A DNA stretch of 64,000 nt from DASQHW01 sp038238245 (GTDB lineage Bacteria > Actinomycetota > Acidimicrobiia > IMCC26256 > PALSA-610). Positions within the stretch are counted from its first letter, which is position 1, and the number at the start of each line of letters is the position of its first letter. The position numbers and the translations under genes were made by a program. Location of the stretch: contig JBBRXX010000006.1 of assembly GCA_038238245.1 (NCBI GenBank), forward strand, positions 85,772-149,771. Direction: 5' to 3'. A model generated the notes under the pieces. The model had not been told where the DNA came from, made no database searches, and saw only the letters and a list, made by a program, of their open reading frames with translations. Of the stretch, positions 33,454-42,405 are shown one piece after another.

Positions 33454-36400
33454 GTGGCGGGTTATGACGCGTTCGTTTCCTATAGCCATCAGGCTGACGC
33501 GCGGCTCGCGCCCGCGCTGCACGCCGCGCTCGAGCGTCTGGCCAAGCCCTTCTGGCGGCGAAGGGCGCTCCATGTCTTCTGCGATACGAGCGCACTCTCC
33601 GCCAACCCGGCGTTGTGGTCGACGATCGCAACCGCGATGGCGAGCTCGGAGTACCTCGTGGTACTTGCGTCTCCAGAGGGCGCGCAGTCACCGTGGATGG
33701 GCCGGGAGATCGAGAACTGGCGCGCGACCAAACCGGCCGATCGCATTCTCCCGGTACTGACCGGCGGTGAGCTCGTTTGGGACAACAGCATCGGTGACTT
33801 CGATCGAGAACGGTCGACCGCGTTGCATCCCGCGCTCACGGGCGCGTTCAGCGAGGAGCCGCTCTACGTCGACCTGCGCTTCGCGAGAGAAGACCAGGAT
33901 CTGAGTCTCCGCAACCCGCTCTTCCTCGATGCAGTCGCGGAGCTCGCGGCACCGATCCGCGGCGTGCCCAAGGACGAGATCGTCGGAGAGGACTTGCGCC
34001 AACACCGGCGCACAGTACGCGTCACCTGGTCCGCGGCACTTGCATTGGTGATGCTCGCAGTCGCGACGCTGGTCGGCGCGGTCATCGCGCTCGACAAAGC
34101 GGCTGAGGTGCGTCACAAGGCCAATGAGGTGCTCACCGCCAATCGCTCGGCGGCCGATGCACACACGGCGGAGCAAGCGAGTCGAAACGCAAAGGACGTC
34201 GCCGATCGCGCACGCGTGCAGGCAGACGAACTACGGAAAAAGGCGGACAGTGCCCGGGTGAAGGCGCTCGAGACCGCGAACACGGCGCGCAACGAAGCGG
34301 ATCGTCAATCGTCCGTGGCGCGAAAGAAGCAAGCGGAGGCGTTGGCGTCGGCGCTGGATGCGCAGCGTCAGGGCGCGCTTGCGGACGCCGCTCGGCAAGC
34401 ACGCGACACCGCAGTCGGGGAGAAGGATCAAGCCGTCGGCGCGAGAGACGCGGCAGTCGGCGAGAAGAACGCGGCGGTCGATGACAAGAACAAGGCGGTC
34501 GATGCCAAGAACAAGGCGGACGACCAAAGGCGCGCGGCGGTCCTGCTGAAAGATGCGGCAGACCACGACAAGAAGGTCGCCGTCCATGACAAGAATGTCG
34601 CCGTCCGCGCCGAGAGGGTCGCCGAGGACGCGAAGCTCGTGGCGCTGACGGCGGCAAGCGAAGCGAACGCGGTCGCTCAGGCGACCAATCTCTCGGCGGC
34701 GGCGCAGCAGCGCGATCTCCTCGACTCGTCGCTCGATCTCGCGTTGCTTCTTGCGAACGCGGCGAGCCGGATCGCACCGGAGCCGGTGCCCGGCGCATCG
34801 GCGGCCGCTGCACTCTCACCGTCTCATCCGAGTGCGGAGGCGCGGGCCGCGCTTCTCGCCACCAACCAGGCGGCGAGCGGCCTCATTGGTCACCTCCAAT
34901 TCGCGGGGCACGCAGGCCCCCAGAATCTCGATCACATCGCGGTGTCCACACACGGCGGCGCCGTCGCAGCCGCCGAGACGAGCTCTGCCATCCAAGCGGG
35001 TGAACAGGCGTCCCGCCTCTACGTCTGGCATCAAGGCCTCCGAGCCGAAGATCGGCCGGACGAGCTCTCGAAGTCTCTTCCGGCCGGCGACCGGCTGGGA
35101 TGTCTCTCGCAGGTCGAGTGGGACGTGTCTGGTCGATTCCTGTTCACGGTCGAAGACCCTCACGGGTGCCTGAATCCGGATCCCGTGCCCGGGCTCCCCG
35201 GGTTCGTGCACCGCACGGTTCGTCTCTGGGACGTCGAGGCCCTCGGCACGCCGGACGCGATGGTCGCGTTTCCCGAGAGCCTCTCGCTTTTCCCGTATTC
35301 ACCGCTCACGTGGACGACGGACCACGGAGTCGCGCTCATCCAGCGGAGCTCGGGTGTGTTGCTCTTCGACTTCGCGACGGGCAGCATCCACGCGCTGCCC
35401 GGATTCTTCTTGGGATCGACGTTGTACGGCGGCGAGAACATCAGCCCGGACGGCAGCCACCTGGTGGGGGCCGTGCTCGACCTCAGCGGTGCGGGTTTCG
35501 TACCCGCGTTGTACCCGCTGAACGGCCAAGGCTTTCTCGTCACGCTCGATGATCCGAACGCGAGTCTGTCGCTGCATTTCGATCCACTCGGGCGTGTGGT
35601 TGCGACGACAGTTGCCGGCTCCGGCACGTTGAAGTTCTTCGACCCCGACACGGGGAGCGAGATCGTCGCGCTGCGTCGCACGTTCCCTACCGAGCCGAGC
35701 AGCATCGTGCTCGGCCGCCCGGTCGTGAACGGTTCGCCGGTAGATCGCGCCAACGTCAGCCTCTGCACGACTCCTGGCTGCACAGGAAGTGCCACCGTCG
35801 AATCGTTCGACTGGACCACGCCGAACTCGGCACTGGCATGGGCTGTCCCTGTGAACAGGCCAGCCGTCGGGCTGCTCACCATGAGTCCCGGCCAGCACTA
35901 TGTGACGGTGGAGTGGTACGCGCCCCACGTCCTCGACAACAGCGATACGCCCAACACACTCGTCCTCGACGCGGCGACGGGTGCAACGCGTCGCGATGTG
36001 AACGGTCGAGTAGTGCTCTTCAGCGCGCCTGACGAGCGTTACGTCGTCGGTCAGGAACGCGACGCGCAGCAAAACGCGCAGGAATTCCGCCTGACCGTGC
36101 GAGCCCGTGTCTGGGATCTCGACACCACGGACGCGGCGGCCGGCACGGCGGGAACTCTCGTACGAAGCGAGACCGACGCCGAGGTCGCGCCTGCGCCCGA
36201 CGGTCGATCAGTGGCGCTGTTCCCGACATCGCTGCCGGTCAGGAGCGGTCCCGACCCGACCGTCGAGATCCTGTCTCTCGACCCGGGCAGCATCGACGCC
36301 GGCCCCCGTCCGCTGGCAGGAGCGAAGGGCGTCGTACACAGTGTCGCCTTCGACGGCGACGGACATCTGTTCGGCATCGGCGAAGGTGGCAGCGGCCGGG

Positions 36401-37536
36401 TCTGGGACCTTGCGGCCCAGCCATACGAGACGTTGGACCTCGAGGCGTCCGTCGCGGTCCTGCGTACCGCGACCAGCCCCGACGCATCCCTGCGCGCCGT
36501 CACGCGCGACGGGACGTCGGTGGTCTTCCGACACCTTTTGGTTCCCGGCCAGATCACCGAGACGCCTGCGCCGTCGCTGCCGCTCGCGCCTGGTGAACAG
36601 ATCGACTGGATGACCTTCTCTCGTGACGGTCATCTGCTGCTCGTGAACTTCCACGATCCTTCACAGGAAACCGTGAAGGACCCGCACCATCCGACGGGCT
36701 CCGCGGTCGTCCGGCTCGGCGCCGCGGGCGCGCCGCCGCGCTTGGAGGAAGAGGCGCTTGGCTCGAGCGGCGATGGCACGCGTCTCGCGTTCCGCGTGAT
36801 CGACGACGCGCACCCCATGGACTCGACCGACGTGATCATCCGCTCGGCGACCGACTCCCACGACATCTGGCGAACCGGCACGATCGATCTGGGCGAAGAT
36901 GCCGCCCCGACCGCGCCGAATCTCTATGTGCTCGACATCGACGGGCACCGCCTGGCAGGGACGAACGGCAATGGCAAGGCGGTGATCTGGAGTCAGAACG
37001 GCACGGCCCGCGTCTTCACCCCGGGCACCGATGCACCGGCGAAGGTCGCACTTTTCGGTGTTGCGTTCAGCCCGGACGGTACGCGGCTCGCGTTGACGAC
37101 GCCGGACAAGCGCCTGCGGATCTACGACCTGACAAAGGCCACCGCGGAACCAGTTGTGACTGAAGTGCTCTCACCGAGCTCGGGATCTCGAGTTCGTTTC
37201 AGTGACGACGGTGAGGTGCTCCTCGTCGACGGCATCTCGCTGTTCGACGGCCACACGCTGGCGCAAATCGGCCCTCGGCTCCATCCCGACGCGTGGAACG
37301 ATCCGGGAATCGATCTCGGTACGCAGGCGACCTTCTTCACGCCCGACGGTCAATACGTCATCGCCGAACGCGGCGACGGCAGTCAGGCGGTGCGGTGGGC
37401 GGTCGGGCCGGCGACGCTTCGGACGCGCGCCTGCACGATCGCCGGTCGTAACTTCACCGCACACGAGGTCGAGCAGTTCCATCTGCCACCCGGCGCGCTG
37501 CGCATTTGTCCAGGACTTCCGCCGGCGGGCCGGTAG
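33454..37536 (+). CDS. TIR - transmembrane - coiled-coil - beta-propeller protein, 1360 residues
   Basis: Residues 1-~165 are a TIR domain (GYDAFVSYSHQADARLAPAL, CDTSALSANPALW). Its putative NADase glutamate is E85 in SPWMGREIENW. A single membrane helix spans ~191-213. Residues ~214-420 are a long coiled coil rich in alanine and lysine, partly built of near-perfect seven-residue units (AVGEKDQ, AVGARDA, AVGEKNA, AVDDKNK, AVDAKNK). From ~430 to the end are WD40/propeller-like repeats (FSPDGTRLALTTPDKRLRIYD). Related proteins usually place an NTPase (STAND) between TIR and propeller; none is seen here. A cytosolic TIR with an external or stalked propeller sensor is a reasonable reading. The start is GTG after a G-rich ribosome site. 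Confidence 0.9.
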   Translation: MAGYDAFVSYSHQADARLAPALHAALERLAKPFWRRRALHVFCDTSALSANPALWSTIATAMASSEYLVVLASPEGAQSPWMGREIENWRATKPADRILPVLTGGELVWDNSIGDFDRERSTALHPALTGAFSEEPLYVDLRFAREDQDLSLRNPLFLDAVAELAAPIRGVPKDEIVGEDLRQHRRTVRVTWSAALALVMLAVATLVGAVIALDKAAEVRHKANEVLTANRSAADAHTAEQASRNAKDVADRARVQADELRKKADSARVKALETANTARNEADRQSSVARKKQAEALASALDAQRQGALADAARQARDTAVGEKDQAVGARDAAVGEKNAAVDDKNKAVDAKNKADDQRRAAVLLKDAADHDKKVAVHDKNVAVRAERVAEDAKLVALTAASEANAVAQATNLSAAAQQRDLLDSSLDLALLLANAASRIAPEPVPGASAAAALSPSHPSAEARAALLATNQAASGLIGHLQFAGHAGPQNLDHIAVSTHGGAVAAAETSSAIQAGEQASRLYVWHQGLRAEDRPDELSKSLPAGDRLGCLSQVEWDVSGRFLFTVEDPHGCLNPDPVPGLPGFVHRTVRLWDVEALGTPDAMVAFPESLSLFPYSPLTWTTDHGVALIQRSSGVLLFDFATGSIHALPGFFLGSTLYGGENISPDGSHLVGAVLDLSGAGFVPALYPLNGQGFLVTLDDPNASLSLHFDPLGRVVATTVAGSGTLKFFDPDTGSEIVALRRTFPTEPSSIVLGRPVVNGSPVDRANVSLCTTPGCTGSATVESFDWTTPNSALAWAVPVNRPAVGLLTMSPGQHYVTVEWYAPHVLDNSDTPNTLVLDAATGATRRDVNGRVVLFSAPDERYVVGQERDAQQNAQEFRLTVRARVWDLDTTDAAAGTAGTLVRSETDAEVAPAPDGRSVALFPTSLPVRSGPDPTVEILSLDPGSIDAGPRPLAGAKGVVHSVAFDGDGHLFGIGEGGSGRVWDLAAQPYETLDLEASVAVLRTATSPDASLRAVTRDGTSVVFRHLLVPGQITETPAPSLPLAPGEQIDWMTFSRDGHLLLVNFHDPSQETVKDPHHPTGSAVVRLGAAGAPPRLEEEALGSSGDGTRLAFRVIDDAHPMDSTDVIIRSATDSHDIWRTGTIDLGEDAAPTAPNLYVLDIDGHRLAGTNGNGKAVIWSQNGTARVFTPGTDAPAKVALFGVAFSPDGTRLALTTPDKRLRIYDLTKATAEPVVTEVLSPSSGSRVRFSDDGEVLLVDGISLFDGHTLAQIGPRLHPDAWNDPGIDLGTQATFFTPDGQYVIAERGDGSQAVRWAVGPATLRTRACTIAGRNFTAHEVEQFHLPPGALRICPGLPPAGR
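34420..34620 (+). repeat. 21-bp coding tandem repeats (heptads) in the TIR protein coiled coil
   Basis: Successive 21-base units encode seven-residue steps of the type AV-x-x-K-x-x. They are clearest from 34414 to 34520 and then degrade. This is in-gene expansion of a coiled-coil stalk, whose length may vary between strains. Confidence 0.5.
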
Positions 37537-37634
37537 CCGCCGGCACGAGCTCCACGTCCTGTCGCCCTTCCCCCCGCAGCATCGCGGTTTGGTGACCGCT
37601 ACGCTCGCCGGACGCCTTGACGAAGGGGTCGCAG

Positions 37635-39029
37635 ATGGACCGCATGAGTCCGCAAGACGCGTCGTTCCTGCACGTCGAGGACGCCGTGAGCCCGATGCAC
37701 ATCGGGTCCGTGGCGGTCTTCGACGGTCCGCCGCCCACCTACGAGGAGTTCGAGGCGATGGTCTCGGCCAAGTTGCCGGCCGTCCCGCGCTATCGCCAGA
37801 AGGTGCGGTTCGTGCCGCTCCAGCTCGGCCGCCCGTTGTGGGTCGACGATCCGCATTTCCATCTCGGGTACCACCTCCGGCACACGGCCCTCGCTTCACC
37901 GGGGGGTGATCGCGAGCTGCGGAACCTCGTGGGGCGCGTCATGGCGCAACATCTCGATCGCCACAAGCCGCTGTGGGAGATGTGGATGGTCGAAGGCTTG
38001 GACCGGGACCACTGGGCGCTCGTGTCGAAGGTGCACCACTGCATGGTCGACGGCGTCTCCGGCACCGATCTGCTGACCGTCGTCCTCGATCCGGAACCCG
38101 AACCGGCGGACCCCCTTCCCGACGTGTGGCAGCCGGAGGGCGAGCCCCGCAACGCGCGGCTGGTTCGTGACGCGCTCGTCGACCTGGTCGCGAGTCCCTA
38201 CGAGCAACTCCGAGCGGCGCGGGCATCGACGCGCGCGCCGCGCCAGATGTTGCGGTCGTTCAGCGAAGTCGCGCGTGGCCTGCGGGCGTGGACGGGCGTG
38301 GTGCGCCCGACTCCGGTGTCGACGCTCAACGGCCCGATCGGCCCGCACCGCCGTTGGGACTGGGCTCGCACGACGCTCGCGGACGTGAAGACGGTGCGAC
38401 GCGGGCTCGGCGGCACCGTGAACGACGTCGTGCTCACCGTGCTCACGCGCGGCTTTCGGGATCTGCTCCTGTCGCGCAACGAAAGTGTCGAGGGTCGCGT
38501 CGTGCGGACGCTGGTACCGGTCTCGGTACGCACCCCGGGTGAGCGCGGGACGTACAACAACCGCGTGTCGGCCATGATCGCCGAATTGCCGGTCGGCCTT
38601 GCCGACCCCGCCGAACGACTCGCGGCAATACGCGCGCAGATGGACGGCCTCAAGGAGTCGAAGCAGGCCGTGGCCGGCGAGGTCTTGACTTCGCTGTCGG
38701 GGTTCGCACCGTCGTTGCTGCTTGCGCTCGGTGCCCGCGTCGCAATGCGCCTTCCGCAGCGCAACATCAACACCGTCACCACGAACGTGCCCGGCCCCCA
38801 GATGCAGCTCTACGCGTGCGGGCGGTCGATGCTCGAGGCCTTCCCGTTCGTGCCGCTCGCGAGCCAGGTCCGGATCGGGGTCGCCATCTTCTCGTACAAC
38901 GGCATGCTCAACTACGGCGTCACCGGCGACTACGACACGGCGGGTGACATCGCGGTGCTGTGCAGTGGGGTCGAAGCCGGTATGACGGAGCTGTTGAAGC
39001 TCGCCGAGGAGAATCCCGCGACCGGCTGA
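37635..39029 (+). CDS. WS/DGAT-type acyltransferase, third copy
   Basis: The product is 464 residues and closest to the textbook family: MSPQDASFLHVEDAVSPMHI at the start, catalytic HHxxxDG in KVHHCMVDGVSG, GGTVNDVVLTVLTRGFRDLL, and TTNVPGPQMQLYACG at the end. GAAGGGG lies before ATG 37635; ATG 37644 and TTG 37617 are in frame too. It is wedged between the TIR giant (98 bases upstream) and the caspase-TIR gene (56 bases downstream) on the same strand. Either it is an unrelated lipid gene or it belongs to their operon. Confidence 0.92.
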   Translation: MDRMSPQDASFLHVEDAVSPMHIGSVAVFDGPPPTYEEFEAMVSAKLPAVPRYRQKVRFVPLQLGRPLWVDDPHFHLGYHLRHTALASPGGDRELRNLVGRVMAQHLDRHKPLWEMWMVEGLDRDHWALVSKVHHCMVDGVSGTDLLTVVLDPEPEPADPLPDVWQPEGEPRNARLVRDALVDLVASPYEQLRAARASTRAPRQMLRSFSEVARGLRAWTGVVRPTPVSTLNGPIGPHRRWDWARTTLADVKTVRRGLGGTVNDVVLTVLTRGFRDLLLSRNESVEGRVVRTLVPVSVRTPGERGTYNNRVSAMIAELPVGLADPAERLAAIRAQMDGLKESKQAVAGEVLTSLSGFAPSLLLALGARVAMRLPQRNINTVTTNVPGPQMQLYACGRSMLEAFPFVPLASQVRIGVAIFSYNGMLNYGVTGDYDTAGDIAVLCSGVEAGMTELLKLAEENPATG

Positions 39030-39085
39030 TTGGTGCGCGTTCGGCTCGGGCCAGGCGACGCATCTTCCTGACGACGGGGTGAGCA

Positions 39086-41269
39086 GTGCCGGACATGATC
39101 ACCGCTGCGATCGTGATCGCCGGCGGCTCGGCCGCGACCGAGGCTCATGCGCTTCTCGCGGCCATCAGCGGCTCGACCGACGCTGCCGTCGACCTCGTGC
39201 CGCTGATCGACGCGCCGGGCGCGGTCGTTCTCCACGCGCTTCCGGACGCATCCGATCATCCCGCCGATGCGCTGACCTTGGTCGTGTTCTGCGGGCACGT
39301 CGTGCGTGACTACGACGGTCGCCTGTTCTTCTCGTCCCGAGCCGACGAGACGCCGACGCCGTTGACCGCCGTTCCCATCGACGCAGTGCGGGACGCCATC
39401 CGGAGCTCGCGCCGGCCGATCGTCGTGATCTTCGATTGCACCTTCGCCGACGACGATCGCTTCGCGCCGGGGGGCGATCGCCTGGGTGCGCTCGAACAAT
39501 CCTTCGCCGGTCTCGCGGTGGGCGTCCTGGTGTCGGACGCGAGGAGCATGGGGCTCGACGGCGGGATCGCACGTCAACTCGCGGAAGGGATCGCGACGCG
39601 GGATGCCGACCTGGACCGCGACGGTGTGATCACGCTCGACGAGCTGTTCGCGTACGCGCGCCGCCGCGTCGAACAGGTTGGGTTGCCACCGCAATGCATC
39701 GTGTCCAGCTCACGGGCGCGGGGCATGGCCATCGTCAGATATCACGATCGCAATCTCTTCGACGACGACGTCCAGTTCAGCGCCTACCGACTGCGCGCGG
39801 TGCAACCGGACATCGTGTACACCTTGCTGGCGTTCGCCCACAAGGCCGGCATCGTCGACGACCCCGTGCGGGGATTGGTCGACCAGACCGAAGAGGTGAG
39901 GCGACGCGCAGCCGCCCTCGTCACCGGCGAGGTCGCCTACGACGAAAGGCGCGACCGCGCATTGCCCGATGGCGGCGGGTCGCTGTTCCGGTTCGTGCCC
40001 TACGTCGAGGGGATCGAGTTCGATCCCCCGGAGCGGGTGTTCCGGTGGCGCGGCGAGGTGTGCGAGGCGCAGTTCCGGCTCCGGGCGTCTCGCGCCGTCG
40101 AGCGCCGGCAGCTCCGGGGCCAGCTCTCGGTGTTCTGCGACGCGGTGCTCATCGCCGATGTCAGCTTGAGCATTCGCGTCGACCCCGCCGACGCGCCGCC
40201 CGCGCCGGCCCTCGTGGAACACGATCGCGCCGGGCCGTATCGCAGAATTTTCATCTCGTACTCGGACCGTGACCTTGCCGTCGTCGAGCAGGTCGCGGCG
40301 ATCGAGCACCTCATGGGTGGCGAGTTCGTACGGGACTGGAACCGGCTGCACGCGCAGGAGGAGTGGGATCCGCGACTGTTCGAGTTCATCGCGCAGGCCG
40401 ACGTGTTCCAGCTCTTCTGGTCGAGGAACTCGATGTACGCGCCGAACGTGCATGAGGAATGCGACTACGCGTTCTCGTTGCAGCGGCCGTCGTTCGTGCG
40501 ACCCGTGTACTGGGAAGACCCCTTTCCGTCGGACGCGGAGCTTCCACCTCCTGCACTCGCGCGTCTCCACTTTCAACGTGTCGCCTTCGGATCGTCGCCC
40601 GCGTCGCACGGGGAGCGTGTCGCCCCGTTGCCCCCGCCGGTCGCCCCAGTCCCGGTCGCGCCGCGGCCCGAGCCTCCTTCGGCTTCTCTGCCGCCTCCGC
40701 CGCCTTCTTCGCCACCGCCATCTTTTTCGTCGCCGCCGAGCGGGACGTCAGCGAGCCGCCGCGCCGCGCCTCGCCCGGTACGGCGGCGGCGGCGCCTGAT
40801 GCGCCCGATCGCCGTCGTCGGCACGGCCGCGCTCGGGGCGGCCGCAGTGCTCGGCGCGTTCGTGTCCACCGGTGGCAAGAGCCCGCGCTCGGCTCCGCCG
40901 CCGACGTCCGCGCTGGCACCGGCCACGTCGACCTCCTTCGCCGCGTCGGGAGGAGCCCAGTTGTCCGCGGACTGCACGCGCGGTCCCGACTCGTTCGCGG
41001 TCGCCGTCGCGACCTCCGGATCCGCGGTGCAACCGTTGGTCACCGCGAACTTGAGCGTCGACGGCGCGCCCAACGTACGCGTCGCACTCGTTCACAGCAC
41101 CGGCAACGTGACCGCGCCACCGGGCGTCAGTCTCTATGCCGCAGACCTTGCGCCGTTCGCGCGGGCAGGGGACTTTCGCTGGAGCGTCGAGCTCAGCGCG
41201 CCCGCGCGTGTACGGAGCGTCGCGATTCAATGCGAGAAAAAAGTGCAGGTGCTCTTCCTGTCGCACTAG
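39086..41269 (+). CDS. Caspase-like / TIR / transmembrane fusion protein
   Basis: The 727-residue product has an N-terminal caspase-like (peptidase C14) domain of ~215 residues. It carries the dyad H71 (VVFCGHVVRDYDG) and C118 (VIFDCTFADD) and an EF-hand-like loop (DADLDRDGVITLDEL). Residues ~225-370 are a beta-rich domain often seen beside TIR domains (FSAYRLRAVQPDIVYTLLAF, EFDPPERVFRWRGEVCEAQF). Residues ~385-480 are a TIR domain (YRRIFISYSDRDLAVVEQVA, YAPNVHEECDYAF, E457/E458 as candidate catalytic residue). A proline-rich linker, a membrane helix (~573-593) and ~130 exported residues follow. Joining a suicide protease to a TIR NADase in one membrane protein suggests a cell-death or immune role. 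The caspase loops diverge from GHG and DxCHSG, so activity is uncertain. Confidence 0.85.
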   Translation: MPDMITAAIVIAGGSAATEAHALLAAISGSTDAAVDLVPLIDAPGAVVLHALPDASDHPADALTLVVFCGHVVRDYDGRLFFSSRADETPTPLTAVPIDAVRDAIRSSRRPIVVIFDCTFADDDRFAPGGDRLGALEQSFAGLAVGVLVSDARSMGLDGGIARQLAEGIATRDADLDRDGVITLDELFAYARRRVEQVGLPPQCIVSSSRARGMAIVRYHDRNLFDDDVQFSAYRLRAVQPDIVYTLLAFAHKAGIVDDPVRGLVDQTEEVRRRAAALVTGEVAYDERRDRALPDGGGSLFRFVPYVEGIEFDPPERVFRWRGEVCEAQFRLRASRAVERRQLRGQLSVFCDAVLIADVSLSIRVDPADAPPAPALVEHDRAGPYRRIFISYSDRDLAVVEQVAAIEHLMGGEFVRDWNRLHAQEEWDPRLFEFIAQADVFQLFWSRNSMYAPNVHEECDYAFSLQRPSFVRPVYWEDPFPSDAELPPPALARLHFQRVAFGSSPASHGERVAPLPPPVAPVPVAPRPEPPSASLPPPPPSSPPPSFSSPPSGTSASRRAAPRPVRRRRRLMRPIAVVGTAALGAAAVLGAFVSTGGKSPRSAPPPTSALAPATSTSFAASGGAQLSADCTRGPDSFAVAVATSGSAVQPLVTANLSVDGAPNVRVALVHSTGNVTAPPGVSLYAADLAPFARAGDFRWSVELSAPARVRSVAIQCEKKVQVLFLSH

Positions 41270-41298
41270 GCGGCGCAAGGGGGCCTGTTGACTACTGA

Positions 41299-42282
41299 CT
41301 ACGCCTCCGCGAGCAGCGCGACGCGGTCGCGTGCGCCAGGACGTTCGAGCCGGCGCGCGGCGGAGGTGTACGCCCGGCGGGTGACGTCCGCTCGTCGCGA
41401 TGCGTCCATCGCGTTCCAACCCATGACATCGAGCACGGTGCCCGTCGGTTGGAACGCCAGCACGGGGGTACCCGCACGGCGTATCCGCCGGACCTCGCGC
41501 GCGAGCGCCATCAATGAGAGACGCCGGGCGAGCTGATCGGGCGCGAGACGCACGCCATTGCGTGCCATCGACATCGGCGACGACACGACGACGAGATCGA
41601 GCTCGAGTCCGGCAACGAGATCGGCGTTCGTCGGTGAGTGCACACCACCGTCCACGTACCGAACGCCTTCGATCGCTACCGGCGCGAAGAACCCCGGGAT
41701 CGCGCACGACGCCGCGACTGCGGTCGCAACGTCGGTGTGTATACGCAAATCGCGACCGAACGTGACGCGGCGGCCGGACTCGAGCGCGACGGCATTGATC
41801 CACAAGCTCTGCTCGGGCCAACGGTCGAACAACGGACGCAACCCGGTCGCGATGAGCTCGGTGGGGACGCGCCCCGCGGGCAGCGCCGCGGCCGCGAGCG
41901 CAGCCGGCCGCGCGTTCCACGGCTGCAAGGCGGCGCGCACGAAAGCTCCGGGAGCCGACATCGCGGGCACGGCGCGACGCGTCGCAGCGGGCGGCCGGGA
42001 AGGGATCGGCGGTTGATCGCCGCGCGCCGACTCGGCGATCGACGCGAGGCGCCGGCCCTCGGCAGACAGCGGCATGTCCATGGACCGGGCCGCGAGGTTG
42101 GGTCCGGAGAGACCGGCGCGGAGCAACGCGCCGACCACCGAGCCGGCCGAGGTTCCGACGATCACTTCGGCGGCGCGTGGGTCCCAGCCGGTGGTCTCCG
42201 AGAGCGCGGCTAGGACGCCGCTGTGGAAGGCGTGCCCGACCGCGCCGCCGGCGCCGAGCACGAGACCGATCCGTGAGCGCAT
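41299..42282 (-). CDS. Patatin-like phospholipase, second copy
   Basis: The 327-residue product has oxyanion loop IGLVLGAGGAVGHAFHSG, nucleophile serine in IVGTSAGSVVG and dyad aspartate in YVDGGVHSPTNADL. It resembles the patatin at 14488-15630 along its whole length, including CAIPGFF, VVVSSPMS and the end AFQPTGTVLDVMGWNAMD. GAGGGGAAC precedes ATG 42282; the open frame further upstream is not patatin-like. It converges on the caspase-TIR gene with 29 bases between stops. Patatins pair with TIR or nucleotide-signalling proteins in some defence systems, but the opposite strand argues against one operon. Confidence 0.88.
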   Translation of the reverse strand: MRSRIGLVLGAGGAVGHAFHSGVLAALSETTGWDPRAAEVIVGTSAGSVVGALLRAGLSGPNLAARSMDMPLSAEGRRLASIAESARGDQPPIPSRPPAATRRAVPAMSAPGAFVRAALQPWNARPAALAAAALPAGRVPTELIATGLRPLFDRWPEQSLWINAVALESGRRVTFGRDLRIHTDVATAVAASCAIPGFFAPVAIEGVRYVDGGVHSPTNADLVAGLELDLVVVSSPMSMARNGVRLAPDQLARRLSLMALAREVRRIRRAGTPVLAFQPTGTVLDVMGWNAMDASRRADVTRRAYTSAARRLERPGARDRVALLAEA

Positions 42283-42405
42283 TGAGTGTTCCCCTCGGAG
42301 TCCGGGCCGCACGCTACCCATCCCCTTCGGCCGATTCGCCCTTGGTGGGAACCCCCGGCCGCCGGCGGTCGTCCGACCCCCAACCTCGAAGAGTCGGAGG
42401 ATCGC

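Noticed and set aside
24891..42282. A canonical CBASS or Pycsar operon
   Set aside because: No CD-NTase is present. The cyclase and cNMP/patatin/TIR genes are spread over 17 kb on both strands with other genes between, so only a loose functional link is proposed.
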